64,000 nucleotides of DNA from Cornus controversa. Taxonomy: Eukaryota; Streptophyta; Magnoliopsida; Cornales; Cornaceae. Of this stretch, positions 32,005 to 45,100 are shown in pieces (position 1 is the stretch's first letter; the number at the start of each line of letters is the position of its first letter). The position numbers and the translations under genes were made by a program. The stretch is from positions 19,758,501-19,822,500 of the forward strand of contig CM048846.1 in assembly GCA_026545225.1 (NCBI GenBank), written 5' to 3'. A model generated the notes under the pieces. The model was given only the letters and a program-made list of their open reading frames with translations. It was not told the origin of the DNA and did no database searches.

Positions 32005-33605
32005 TGACGCCGGACAGAATAGTGATTATTCTGTAGGCTAAGGGCAACAGAAAATAAATAGAAAGAAAGCACGAGAATTGCCCAAAAAATTCAGAGAAAA
32101 GTCTCTGATATTCAATATTATTATTCAAAATCAAAAGTGTTTTAGCATCAACCCACAAGCCGGGCTATATAACTGAAACTGGTCAACATTACCAAAAATA
32201 GCAAAATCCTAATAATCGTGCCAAAATAAAATACGAAATAAAAGAAGGAAGCTGCTAGAAATCTGGCCCAAATCGAGTCCAGAATCACTTCCTAATCGAC
32301 AAAAGAAATATTAATAAAAAAGGAAATAAATAACTAAAATTAGGGATTCAGAGGGAAAAACAGTGGATTTTGGCCTAAAAAAATACACACCCAGCTTCAG
32401 CTGCTTCAGCTGGTGCCCTTCATTTTCTTCTTCATCTTCTCCCAATCAGTGATCTTGGCCTTGCCCTGCCTGTCTCGTGATCGCCTCAACTGCTCCCACC
32501 ATGCAGAGGCTCTGCCTTTGAGTTTGATGGCGACCAGTTTCACCTTGACACGATCTGAGACTTTTTTATATTCAAAGATACGCTCCACTTCGTTCATCCA
32601 ATCGACAAATCCTTCGGTCTGTAACATACTAAAAAACTCGGGCAGATCCACTCTGAAACTGAGGTCTCCATGACGTTCCTCCCGACCACGGTGCCCCTAG
32701 AATCGAGCACGATTGTGAAACGGGTTGTCAAAACTGGAATCGGATTCATGATCTTCCACCTCACGGTCACTGATAGTCTACGCCGTTAAACGCTGGGTTA
32801 ACTCTACAACTTGCCTCTGTAAATCCTCAATCATCAAATCCTGAACACTACGATCACGGTGTGGGACTTCCTCGTTCAGAACCTGCCCACGACGACCACG
32901 ACGATGACCACCAGCTATGAAAACTGATAAAATCTCACCTAGGAAGATGCTGAAAGCTCTGATACCAACTAACGCCGGACAGAATAGTGATTATTCTGTA
33001 GGCTAAGGGTAACAGAAAATAAACAGAAAGAAAGCAAGAGAATTGCCCAAAAACTCAGAGAAAAGTCTCTGGTATTCAATATTATTATTCAAAATCAAAA
33101 ATCCCTTCGAATCAACCCACAAGCCGGGTTATATAGCTAAACTTCGTCAACATTACCAAAAATAACAAAAACCTAATATTCGTGTCAAAATAAAATACGA
33201 AATAAAAGAAGGAAGTTGCCAAAAATCTGGTCCAAATCAAGCCTAGAATCTCTTCCTAATCAACAAAATAAATATTACTAAAAAATGAAAGAAATAACTA
33301 AAATTAGGGATTTGGAGGGAAAAATAGTGGATTTTGGCCTCGAAAAAATACACACCCACCTTTAACTGGTGCCCACAACGTGCGCGCCGAACCAAGCTTT
33401 TCGAATTATGGTCATAAAGGCGATTCTGACACCTGTAGCCAAAGTTATGGCCAAAATACTGAAGCGCATCCAAAAATACCCTAATTAGTGACAAGGTCAT
33501 GATTTTCTGCCATCTTTACGCTGATCTACCAACTCAAGATATTTTAGTGCCATCAACGTATCATCTGACAGCTCAGCATCATCTGATTCGGATACTCCTG
33601 CATCA
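32005..33605 (-). mobile_element. Small minus-strand LTR element inserted in copia integrase
   Basis: The 5-bp target duplication TATTT flanks it (32000-32004 and 33606-33610). On the minus strand the element runs TGATGCAGGAGT... to ...GTCCGGCGTCA. LTR-type direct repeats lie at about 32005-32412 and 32971-33605. Next to the inner LTR end a Met-tRNA-type primer site TGGTATCAGAGC lies at about 32951-32962. Between the LTRs, 32406-32651 encodes a retrotransposon Gag piece (FVDWMNEVERIFEYKKV, then KLKGRASAWWEQL). It is broken and lacks pol. The two LTRs differ at about 10% of sites by eye, more than those of the element that contains them. Confidence 0.88.
32406..32651 (-). pseudogene. Retrotransposon Gag fragment, fossil
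   Basis: The W-rich Gag core is recognisable: VDWMNEVERIFEYKKVSD, VKLVAIKLKGRASAWWEQL, then a W..MKKKM pattern. These are hallmarks of the plant retrotrans_gag family. Confidence 0.8.
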
Positions 33606-33613
33606 TATTTTTA

Positions 33614-34411
33614 ATGAAAAATCGTTCTAAATTACTCAACATCTTTGGTGATTTCACCAAAATGGTTTCAACTCAATTTTCTACCAATATCAAAACTTTT
33701 CGTTCTGATAATGCTACAAAATACAAGCAAAATAAATTTCAAAATATCCTCAAACAATATGTCATTTCTTCTTCTATGCCATCATCTTTTTGGGGTGAAG
33801 CATCCCTCATTGCTGTCTATACCATGAATCGTGTACCCACATCACTTTTACAAAATCAAATACCCTATGAGTGTCTTTAAGGGCAGGTTCTTCACTATAG
33901 TAATCTTAGAGTTTTTGGGTGTGCTTGTTTTGTTCTTCTTCATCCTCATGAGCGAACAAAATTACAACCTCGTGCTCAACTCTGTTGTTTTCTTGGGTAT
34001 GGACTTGAATAAAAGGGATATAGGTATTATGATCCAGTTGCGAGACGCCTTAGAGTCTCTCGTCATGTTATTTTTTGAGAACATAAAATGTTTCATACTT
34101 TATCCACATTCACTGGTATTCCTAATCACCAGTTTCCTATTACTTCTTTAGATACATCTGCAGATCTTTTTCTAGATTTTTCTTCTGCTAGCTCATCAGA
34201 TACAGTTGACCCTTCTAGCTCATCACCTGTGGTTGACCCTCCTGTAGTTGAGTTCCAATCATCCGTCCCGCCTGAGGCTCCTAATACTGCCAGTGCTTTG
34301 GATCATCGCCGATCCACTCGGGTAAGAACCTCTCCTGCACATCTTCATGACTATCAGTGTTATCATGCTCTTGCAACCCTTCATGAACTTCACACTTTTC
34401 GCGAGACCTTC
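33614..34411 (+). pseudogene. Copia integrase fragment, fossil
   Basis: Plus-strand pieces read KTFRSDNATKY (integrase RSDNGxEY motif), SSMPSSFWGEA and YTMNRVPTSLL (copia integrase W(G/A)EA...NRxPS). A downstream piece near 34088-34411 is rich in S, P and D, then has RRSTRVRTSPAHLHDYQCYH, the linker before reverse transcriptase. It ends at the solo LTR insertion. Confidence 0.8.
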
Positions 34412-36220
34412 TAAAATACCCCCCCAGAAAATTTCGCGCATGAGGTGGCCAGTCTCATACACAAAACTTGAGGAATGTTAACCACTGATAGCAACAAGCA
34501 TATATGCAAAAGACAGAAATAGAATAACTACTAAAAGCTGAACAGAAATCCCATTGAATTGAAATAATTGCTAAATAAATAATTATATTCTGGTAATACA
34601 ATTTGAAAGTCCCGTAACCCAAGGACCCCTTAACCAGAAAGAACAAAAGTTTAACACTTAAATTGAAAACCAATAACCAAAACCTCTAAATGAGTTCATA
34701 GTTTGACTCCTAAATAAAAAATAGATTCCTGCCCTGTGATTGATGAGAGTAGATGTTTGTCATAACCAACCCTAGTACTCTATCCCCGCGGGGGAAACTG
34801 TCTAGGACCTGAAATATCAACAAAGTGGGTTAAACCCACGATCAAGTTCTATCTACTACATCTCAATCAGAGAACCAATACACATACCCTCAGTGTGAGG
34901 AACACAAGAGATAAATATAGGTGCAACCATTTAGAATATTCCTTATTCAGTTCATGTTTTCAAAGTAAAACACAACTTATACATTATCCCAACAACCCTT
35001 ATTATTTAAAACGAACACTTTCTTTAAGTTAAAGAAATCAAGAAACATATGGAAGCATATTATCAATCTATGCAATCATGATATGCCAAATATAATGTAT
35101 GGATACCTTATTAGGTATGGGCGATCCTGACACGCCGGGCAATCCTTACATGCCAAAATAAAATGCATAGATACCTTATTAGGTATGGGCGATCCTGACA
35201 CGCTGGGCAATCCTTACATGCCAAAATAAAATACATAGATACCTTATTAGGTATGGGCGATCTTGACACGCCGGGCAATCCTTACATGCCAATTAAAAAC
35301 GTTTATTTAAAATTTAAAATTTTCAACTCAAATTTCTCACGATCTATTTTATTAAAGATCAAGGGTTGTTTTGTAAACAATCACAACAGAGAATGCGTAC
35401 GAACTAACATCTTTTCTCATCCTAAATTCATGCATAAACAGATTCCTATACAATTTACACATACATGAAATATATATGTGCATATATTCTTATATATATA
35501 TATCTATACTTTTATATACAATTTAGCATAATAAATTTTCACGAAATTTATCCATAAGAAGCAACAAAACTAAATGCAATTATAAACAGATTTTCGATAT
35601 AAACCAAATTCTTAAACCTAGACTATGCATATGAATTCAAAGGGGAAGAGAAGAATCAAACTTGCCTCTTTGACGAATCAACTTGTTCACCCGATCGTCA
35701 CTCCCTTCTCTCTTTCGTTTACTCCCTCAGTTCTGTGCATAAAGTAACGGCAAAAACTCTAATTTCTTCTTTTTTTCTTTTTTTGTCTTAATTATTATTC
35801 TATTATTGATTTTTCTAAAACTAAATAAAAATCAAAATAATAATAATAATAATAGCAATAATAATATAATTATAACTCTGGCCCAACATTTTAAACATAA
35901 CCTTAGCCCAATCATTCTAACCCAAATTCCTCCCTACCCCAAACCAAAATATTTAAATAAAATAACACAATCAATAATAATTCACATAAAATAATAAAAA
36001 AAATAAACAGAGAAATTTACATGAAACGATTTGAATCTATAAAACCTAAGCAATCCACATAAAATGATAAGATGTATATATAAAAGAAAAGCAACTCACC
36101 TACAATGATAATTTATAGAAAAAAAAATATTTCACATGAATTAATAAAATAAAGTAATAATATAAAGAAATTCAATTTCTTTAAATTAATAGACATTTAA
36201 ATTTTTTTCGGGGTATTACA
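34412..36220 (-). mobile_element. Solo LTR, probably Ty3-gypsy, inserted in copia pol
   Basis: The 5-bp duplication CCTTC flanks it at 34407-34411 and 36221-36225. Read on the minus strand it begins TGTAATACCCCGAAAA, a common gypsy LTR start. There is no coding sequence or primer site inside, so it is a solo LTR of about 1.8 kb. It contains a 68-bp tandem array (35099-35300). An open frame at 35806-35994 is low-complexity Asn-rich and not a gene. Confidence 0.8.
35099..35300. repeat. 68-bp tandem array, three copies, inside the solo LTR
   Basis: ATACCTTATTAGGTATGGGC starts at 35103, 35171 and 35239, followed each time by GATC(C/T)TGACACGC(C/T)GGGCAA. The copies are nearly identical. Confidence 0.95.
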
Positions 36221-36225
36221 CCTTC

Positions 36226-37680
36226 TCTATTATGGCAGCGAGCAATGAAAGAAGAATTATATGCACTTGCCCAGACTCATACATGAGATCTAGTTGAATT
36301 GCCTCCAGGGAATTCTTCCATTAGATGTAAATGGGTTTATAAAATCAAGACTCATTCAGATGGGTCTGTTGAGCACTATAAAACCTGACTTGTGGCAAGG
36401 GGGTTCACATAGGAGTATGGCATTGATTATGAGGAGACTTTTGCTCTTGTTGCTCATCTTCTTTCTATTTGTACTCTTATTGTTGTGGCTACTTCCCGTC
36501 ATTGGGAACTTTTTTAGATGAATGTCAAAAAATGTCTTCCTCAATGGTGATTTACTCGAGGGAGTTTATATGAAGTCTCCTCTAAATTTTGATCATCCAC
36601 CTCATCAGGTTTGTTGGCTTAGGCGTGCTCTGTATGGTTTAAAACAGGCACCTCGAGCTTGGTTTGTCAAGTTTAGTTTTACTATTTCTTACATTGGCTA
36701 TTCTACTAGTACATATGATTCAGCTTTATTTATCCGGCATACTGCAAATGGTATTATTCTTTTCTTGCTTTATGTTGATGATATGATCATCACCGGGGAT
36801 GATACTCAGGGTATTTAGGAACTTAAGTAGTTTCACAATCATAAGTTTGAAATGAAAGATCTTGGACCTCTCAGTTATTTTCTTGGACTGAAAATTACTA
36901 GAGCTACTGATGACTACTACCTTACTCAAGCAAAGTACTATTCTGATCTTCTTTCCAAAGCTGGCATCACAAATAACAAGATTACTGATATTCCACTTGA
37001 GCCTAATGTGAGACTTACTCCACATGATGGTGAACTTTTTCGTGATGGTACTCTATATCGTCAGTTGGTTGGTAGTCTGGTATATCTTATTGTCACTCAT
37101 CTAGATATTTCTCATGTTGTTCATATTGTCAGTCAGTTCATGGCTTCGCCGAGATCAGTTCACTTTGTTATTATTCTTCGTATTATCCGCTATGTCAAGG
37201 GTACTGTGTTTCATGGGTTTTTGTTCTCTCATCAGTCTTCACTGGTGCTTCGTGCTTATTCTGATGCAGATTGGGCTGGTGACCCAACAGATCGCTGTTC
37301 CACTATAGGATATTGTTTCTTTCTTGGTAGCTCACTGATCTCTTGGCGTAGTAAGAAACAATCTGTTACTGCTTGATCTAGCACTGAGGCCGAGTATAGA
37401 GCACTTGCCAATACTACTTCTGAGCTTTTATGGTTATGATGGCTTCTCTAAGATATGGGTGTTTGTTCGCCCATTGCTACTCGCATCTATTGTGATAACA
37501 ATAGTGCTATTCAGATAGCACACAACGATGTTTTTTATGAGCAAACCAAACACATTGAGATCGATTACCATTTTGTTCATCATCATCTATTTCAAAATAT
37601 CTTACAGTTACGATCGGTCACTTCCCATGATCAGATATCAGATATCTTCACCAAATCTCTTCCACCAGAAAATTTTTGAG
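36226..37680 (+). pseudogene. Copia reverse transcriptase and RNase H region, fossil
   Basis: Characteristic pieces in order: LWQRAMKEELYALAQTHT, CKWVYKIKTHSDGSVEHYKT, a FLNGDLLEGVYMKSPL stretch, CWLRRALYGLKQAPRAW, LLYVDDMIITGDD (the YVDD catalytic box), MKDLGPLSYFLGLKI, YRQLVGSLVYL, AYSDADWAGDPTDRCSTIGY (RNase H) and IYCDNNSAIQIAHNDVF. The region ends at the purine tract before the 3' LTR position. It has several breaks. Confidence 0.9.
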
Positions 37681-39199
37681 AGCTTATTTTCAAACTCCAG
37701 ATGACGTCGTATAACCCACCTTGAGTTTGAGGGGGAGTGTCACGCCCCGATTTTTGACACCCGGTTAAGAGCGAAGAAAGCGGGGTGTGAACTCGTGAAA
37801 TCGCACATCAAAGCCTCGGTCACCGGAGATTCCATCACCGTGCCGATGTCTCAACCCTTAAGTCAATGCGAAAGCGTAAAACACACATACTCTAAATCAT
37901 CAATTTATATCTCAACACTTTCATAATCCTTATACAAGTTTTTGTACAATGTATAAACATTAACTCACATTTCTAATGTCCATGGACTCATATAAATACA
38001 AATTACATAAATGTAATTCCAATCTCACATCAATATAATCCACATGCCACATGCCGGCATGGATAGCCAAATATACAATTCATAACACTATATCCAAAGA
38101 GAAATTCTAAAGTATTCTTTCAAATCACTCTAGCACTCTAAGCCTCATCCTCCGGTGATGCTTTATCTGAAAAATAGTTTATAAATAGGGGGTGAGCACC
38201 ACTGCGGCTCAATAGGAATGATCCACCCAACTCTACTCTAACTCAGGCGGCCATGCATGGATGCATATGAAATCATTACATTTCTACATGATAGATATCC
38301 ATGCTTTTTACCCATAAACAATCATGTTTTTCAAATCATGCGTGATGCTTCACATTTCAATGCATATACATTTATATATCAAATTGGACAAGTCACAATT
38401 AAAATATATATAACTTACGCCACAAATTCTCGGAAATCAATTCAACTGAGGACTTCGCTTGTCACAATCCGTAGTAAAGGTCGCTTTGGGACTACATACT
38501 CTGCTCACGCTTTTCAGGCTACTAACCTGACGGAAGCGACACCCGCTTGGCCAAGTTTTGGGTCTTACACCCTAGGGTTCGAAACCCTTATTAATTCTCA
38601 CACATGTCCCAAAAACCTCGCTTTTCACATAGTGCACATAATGACATCAATGCACTTATCCACACAATAAAATACATTTTATCAAATCAATGCATTTTCC
38701 ATCTCAACTCAAGATTGTCACAATGCCATTCGCTCACTTCATGAAAATCATCATGCTTATGCATTTTCAAGAAAACACTACAAGAAAGAAGGCCTTTTAC
38801 AAGAAGCCAAAAACGTCGTGAAAAGTCATTTACGGAGCACAGAAGGCTCACGTCCATTACGGTCCCGTGAATACTCTAAATTTTTAACGAGAAAAAATTA
38901 ACCTTGTAAAAAAGCAAGATTTTCCCCCGTCAATATATGTTTCGTCTACGTAATAAATTTACTGACGAGATGAGGATTCCCTCGTTAATATTTAATTTAC
39001 GTCATATACGGGCGCTCGTAAAAAAGTAAAATACAACCCGTCTAAAACTTTGTTGTCTACCTAATAAATTTATTAACAAGGTGCATAATCCCTCGTAAAT
39101 AATTCTTTTAGGGCATACCAGCAGCTCGTTAATACATCGAATGTCCTTTTATTAACATGATTTTGTGCCCCTCGTTAATAAAATATAGTTTTTTTTTTA

Positions 39200-42100
39200 T
39201 TAAAAGCATGCACCCTAAAATTATACCTAATCATCCACGCATGACCTGTATTTTGAAGAATTACAACTAAACATAATAAAGTCAACAAAACCCATGAATA
39301 TATGCACACATCACTTAATGTCAATAACTAAACCAGTACATTAAATATACCATTAACATATCAAAAGACTAAAGAAGTACATTTTCATAATCCATCTATA
39401 TGCCAAAATATATCAAAAAAGGAAATCCATTTGTAAAACACTTTCAATTTTCAAGCACTTCTATTAAACAATTGATCCACACATGATCAATTCAAAAACC
39501 TAGCATTACATACTCCTATACATCGATCTCCACATGATCTTCACATTGTTCATTTCTTGGCAAAAGTCGACTTTCAATTTTTGATCTTGACACTTTCTCA
39601 CAAAATCCAAGCAAGTACCTGCATTACACCACAAAATTTAAGCGAGTACCTACATAACACAAGTCTTAATTTCAGTATTCTAATAATGCCATTTAAAAGG
39701 GTTCAAGTAGCCAACTATGAGGTATATGTACAAAAGATCCCTTTTGGTAAGATTGATGATTTGGCAGCTTATATGAGTTCCCAACATATCTAATCACACA
39801 AAACCTTGGTTAAAGCTATCACTGGCATAAGATATAGTTTCCATGGTGGCAAAATTTTTCAAAATTGCCTTCAAGTCCTCCTAGAGTAAAATTTGTGAGG
39901 GAAAAAATAAATTCAATGTATATTTCATCTATGTAGGATGCTAGCCTTCAATGGTATTCTAGGATATACCTGTCACCATACAAGTGTATTACAAAACATA
40001 AATAATTAGAAGAAATCATTTGCCTTAATTGATTCTGTCAATTGTGTGGCCAACTTTTGTTATCCAGGACAAAAGATAAAACTCAAAATCTACATTAAAA
40101 CTCAATTACATACTTAAACCTCATCTAAAATCATTTATTTTAGCATGATTAAGTCATTATGCTAATTCACACATTAAGTCACTACACTACCTGTCCTTAT
40201 TATTTTGTTATATCACTTAAGCATTTGTAATTAGAATATAACTAGTGTAACTTGCTTTGTCATTTAATTAATATCAATGCTCTGTTTGGATTCAGAGGGA
40301 AAATTAAGTAGTACATGATGAGAAATCAACAATTGAATAAGTTAAGATATTATTAATAACCAATGTCTTTAGCCCGTTTAAGAGATTATGCATTTCACAT
40401 ATTGTGTTGATAATTCAAGTTCGCTAGCTTTGATATTCCTATATGTATTAAGAGTGTAGAGGAACTGAGTGTGCTATTAGTGAGAAAAACTTTGAGTGAA
40501 ATATCAATATCACTAGAGCAACACCTTTGTTGAGAGGTCTGTGAGAGCGAAAATGGAAGTTTCTAGGCAGCTCCATGGTTCATCTCAAGCCTAGAAATGA
40601 ACCTCAATAAGGTCTTTGGTGCATAGCAGTCGGAGGCTACTCTACAAATTTTGAAGCTAGTAATCTGTACACTTAAAGCTACTATCATGGCTATAACTGG
40701 TTCAGTAAGTATATGCATTACAATATGAGCCTAATTATGGTAATGAACATCTATATTTTATTTATATAAAATCAGTTTCTAAGTTTCTTTTGGGCTACTA
40801 AAACTTTTATCATAGTGTTAGGTTTTGATTCTTTCTGTCCAGATTTATATTGTTGTTGTCATAACTATCATGCTTGCTGTGTTGGCCTGTGTTGAATGTT
40901 TAAGAATTATTATGATTTGTATATGCATATTCTAGATAGAGATACTCAATTTTGTGGCCAATGTTGGTATTTAGGTGTCTTTCTTGAGTTTTATAATCTA
41001 AAAGCTAATATTTGAGCCATGGGTGGTTTCTGTCATAAAAATTGCTTTCAGATTTTTCAAGCGTTGATTTACAATATTTGCTAAGTGCCTTGAGCTAGTG
41101 TCATTTAAGATTCTAAGAGTCAATTAGACCTAAAGTATCCCAGAAATAGGACTTGAATCAATCTTAAGCTTGTTATACCTTGTCAGCTACTTAGTTTATT
41201 GTTAATGAGGCTAAAATGTGATGTTATTGATGTTCATTTGAATTCTGCTCATCATAATCTCCTATTTTTGAACAAGGATTGCTATCAAAATTCATAAACA
41301 TTTATAAAGGTCTTGGGCTGCTACAATTGATCCTAGTAAGTGTATTTAGACAATTCTAAATCATAATTGCAGAAGTTAGATAAAGTAAGGAGTTTATTTC
41401 AAAATTCAACACATAGAACTTAGTTTTTTTATTGTGTTAAAAAACTTTATAAAGGCATAACTCAGTTAGATTGCTCTATTTTATTTCTAGATTAAATTAG
41501 GCTATCTCAGCAAGTGTAAAACACCATTTATGACTTTTTAGTGCCAGCAAGAAGGGAGAATTAATACTACACTGAAAATTATTTCCTAAAGCTCAATTGT
41601 GAATAAATTTCCATTAAAAATGCTTGTTCTGAAGTTGATTTTGCTGCTGGGATATATTTGAAATGGTTGATGTATATGAGCATGTAACAATACACATTCT
41701 AAGTTTTCTCAAGCTTAAACATTCCCAGAATTAGCATAGGATCAATTTCTTATACCCCATAGCTAACAGCTGCAGGTACTATTCACTATTGATTTTGATC
41801 TAAGGGTTGACAGATGCATGCAAATTGAATGTTTGGATGTCTTTACTATTTCAGCAGTTGTATTTAGTCATATGGATTATGCTTTCACTGTATTAAACTC
41901 CTCATAAGAGTTGCCTTGATTTGTGACTAGCTGGAAGCTCTCTTTTGATCATATATTATTGCCAAAGTCTTTTTCAAATGGTGTTTATATTGTTGTGTGC
42001 TATTTAAAGGTTAAAGGTATATAAACATGCTTCATTTCCTATATTAAGTCTTATTTTAGCTGCTGTTTTGCGAAAATTAGCATAGGTTCAAACTAGAGCT

Positions 42101-45100
42101 CTTAGAACAGCCTGCTGCACTGTTCACTATGCTGAGATAAAAATTACTTTAGTGTCAAATATCATACAAGCTTCTCTCTTCGTTACTGAATCAAGGAGGC
42201 TAGCCTAGTCATCATAAATGTACATCTTCTGCTAGCTACAACTTGCAAATAATGCATTGTATAGGTGTTGATCGTAATCTATGAAGCTAAAGTGGTAAAT
42301 TGTATATGGATAAAAAATAGAGTATTCTTGGTTTTGATTTTCAGTGTTGGTAGATCAAGGTTTAAACAAGCAATATGGATCCATCACTAATTAATGCAAT
42401 TTAATAGCAAGATCAAGCTTAGAATGTGATTTAAAATTTGCTAATGAACATTTAATCTCAAACATCACCTAGCAACAAGAGCAACCACACAACAGTCCTT
42501 AAGCAATGTATATAATTTTTTGTCTAAAATTGAGCTTCAGTAATGCAACTAATAATGCAGCTATTAGCAGGCCTTTAATGCATCATGAACACCTTAAACA
42601 TGATTAAATATGGCTGCTAAAATACTAATGGCTTTCATACAATTCACCTAGACAAAACAGTCAACACTTTGGACCAAAACTAAGCAATAAGTTGCAGCAA
42701 CTAGCTATAGGATGCCAAAAAAAATGCTTTAATGCTAATTCTGGAAAAATACAAGTTTGAGCAGACTTATAAAGTAAATTGAAATATTATCATATGCACT
42801 AAAAACATGACAGCTTCTATTATAGGCCAAAAATTGAGGTTACAAATGTAAGATTCTAGAGCAGTCTCTATTTCAACCTTAGCTCAGTAACAATAGGTAT
42901 ATTGTGATAAAATGCATTTGCTAGGATCAGTATTTAGTGCCAATCTATAGCAAATCGTCAATAACAGCTCAATGTGTACTAAAATAGCTATGAACAGTTC
43001 GACAGATATAATTTCATTTCAGCCTTTTAATGGTTATAAATGGTTCCAATGAACCATGGAGGTCTATGGGTCAAGAAACATAAATAAGAGAAGTTCCTAC
43101 AAAGTTTACCATGTATCTACTCTAAGCCAGTTAAGACTATTCTAGAGCCGAGACTCTAATACCAATTGTTGGACTCGATAGGGGGTGGGTGAATTAGGAC
43201 TGTACTCTTGCACACCCAAAATGTCCAAGACATTGGGCATATGTAGGCCAATTAAAAACTAGCCATTTTTGACCGTTGGGGTGAATAAGGGACTGTTTGG
43301 ATTTTTATTTCATTACTCCCAATTTGGTCAGCCTACATGTATATGCCAATTTCAAAAGACCATATCTCACTTGTTTTAAATCCAAATCAGGCCAAATTTA
43401 TGTCCAAATTGAAGCTTTTGAATTTATCTTTCCAATGGTATGGATCTCACTGAAAAAAGTCAACCACAAAAAAAGATATGACAATTTCAGTGTGCTGTGG
43501 TCCTGAGTTTTTGTTGACCAAATTTGTCAACTTTGACAGAGCATAACTTGGTCATTATAAATTCAAATCATGTCAAATTTAAGTCTAAAATGAAGCTCTT
43601 GAAGTCATCTTTCCAATGGTATAAGTCTCACTTACACAGGTCAAACAAAATAAAAGTTATGAGCATTTTAGTGGGCTGTTATCCTGAGTTTAAGTGAACT
43701 GTTTTGCTCATTCGATCTAAAAATGTGCCCAAGTTTTTCTATTAGCAATTAGGATCTTATAGTATGGTTTCATTAAGTACAAGGTCTATTTCTAAAAGTA
43801 AGGGTATCATATGTATGTTCATGACATATTAATTAATCTTGACAGCATCAATAAGTTACCAAATCAAGTTCAAGACATCAAAAAATTGATCTAGCTTCAA
43901 AACCATATTTTCTCAATCTAATTTAACTCTTATATAGTGAACTAAACTTGTTAGGATCAACTGTGGTAGAATCAACTCACTTTTTGGGCATATGACAGCA
44001 AAAGAAATTACTAAACCAGTAATGAATAGTGCACTGCTCAGGTATGGTATGTTTAAAATATTTTCAATCAAAATTCTAGGAAAGAAGGTACTTAAGGAGA
44101 CTTGAAACATGAATTAAAACATGCACATTCATAGTGCATCCTCAAGCATCAATCAAAAACACGAGTTGACAGTGAAAATATTTTTTTTTACAACATTTTA
44201 GACTTTAAACTGAGCTGCAGATGAGTGAATTTCAAAGTAGCCTATAAACAATTATTTAGAAAACAGTAGTGGATGATCCCTTGGAACAACCTTCAAGTGG
44301 TTACTCCAGCAACACAAACAAAAGATTCCTCAAGCTTAAATATTTGCAATCTAAGCATTCAATTGGCATTCAAGACCAAAATATATAAACACACAGGAAG
44401 CACATTGTGACAACATCTGTAAATGGACTTAATTGAGGGTTTTGACATATTAAATTTTAAGAATGAGCTTGAATCAGTAGAAGAATCACAAATCTGAGTT
44501 AAATTAATCTAAATTGATTTGTATTTTTGGAACCTAAGAATATATTAGTCCCATAACAGTAATAACAAGGATCACTTGGTAACAATCCCTAAAGACTATC
44601 TTCATCTATTACAATACCATTCTAGAGCCAGGTTCAATTTAACCAATTCAACAATCAAGTTCAAAGAACCATCAAAGGTGCATGAAATCTTTTTAGAAAA
44701 AAAGGGCTAGATCATGACTACATAAAATCGTATTCAACAGAAAATGTATTTCTATTGTCTTATCAATTTTTGTATATAATAAAACCCATAATGTTGGGAT
44801 ACAGGAATGCTAAACAACTAATAAATGGAGCAAGTTTACTAAGTGAATCTACTGACCTAAAACTTCCATTGACAAATGCAATTTGGTAAGGGGATCCATG
44901 ACATCAGATTGAGAAATAAGTCTTCACAATGAATGATTTTGTCACTACCCCTCATTGTTTTCCTTGATAATGGTTCCAAAAACTTAGACCTGTAGATAAA
45001 GAAGAATGGAGTTTAACATATTGAATTTATTTGAGTTAAAATCTTGCTCAGATCAAGTACAGTTCGATAAATAATTAAATGACAGAACTAATTAAGAAAG

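Noticed and set aside
34088-34414. Ser/Pro/Asp-rich frame as a possible host protein
   Set aside because: It continues into the RRSTRVRTSPAHLHDY linker typical of copia pol and is part of that fossil.
36294-36544. Leucine-rich frame resembling a membrane protein
   Set aside because: It is an off-frame reading of copia reverse transcriptase sequence.
38257-38670. Open frame of 137 codons left of the CACTA element
   Set aside because: It lies wholly inside the long solo LTR and shows no known domain.
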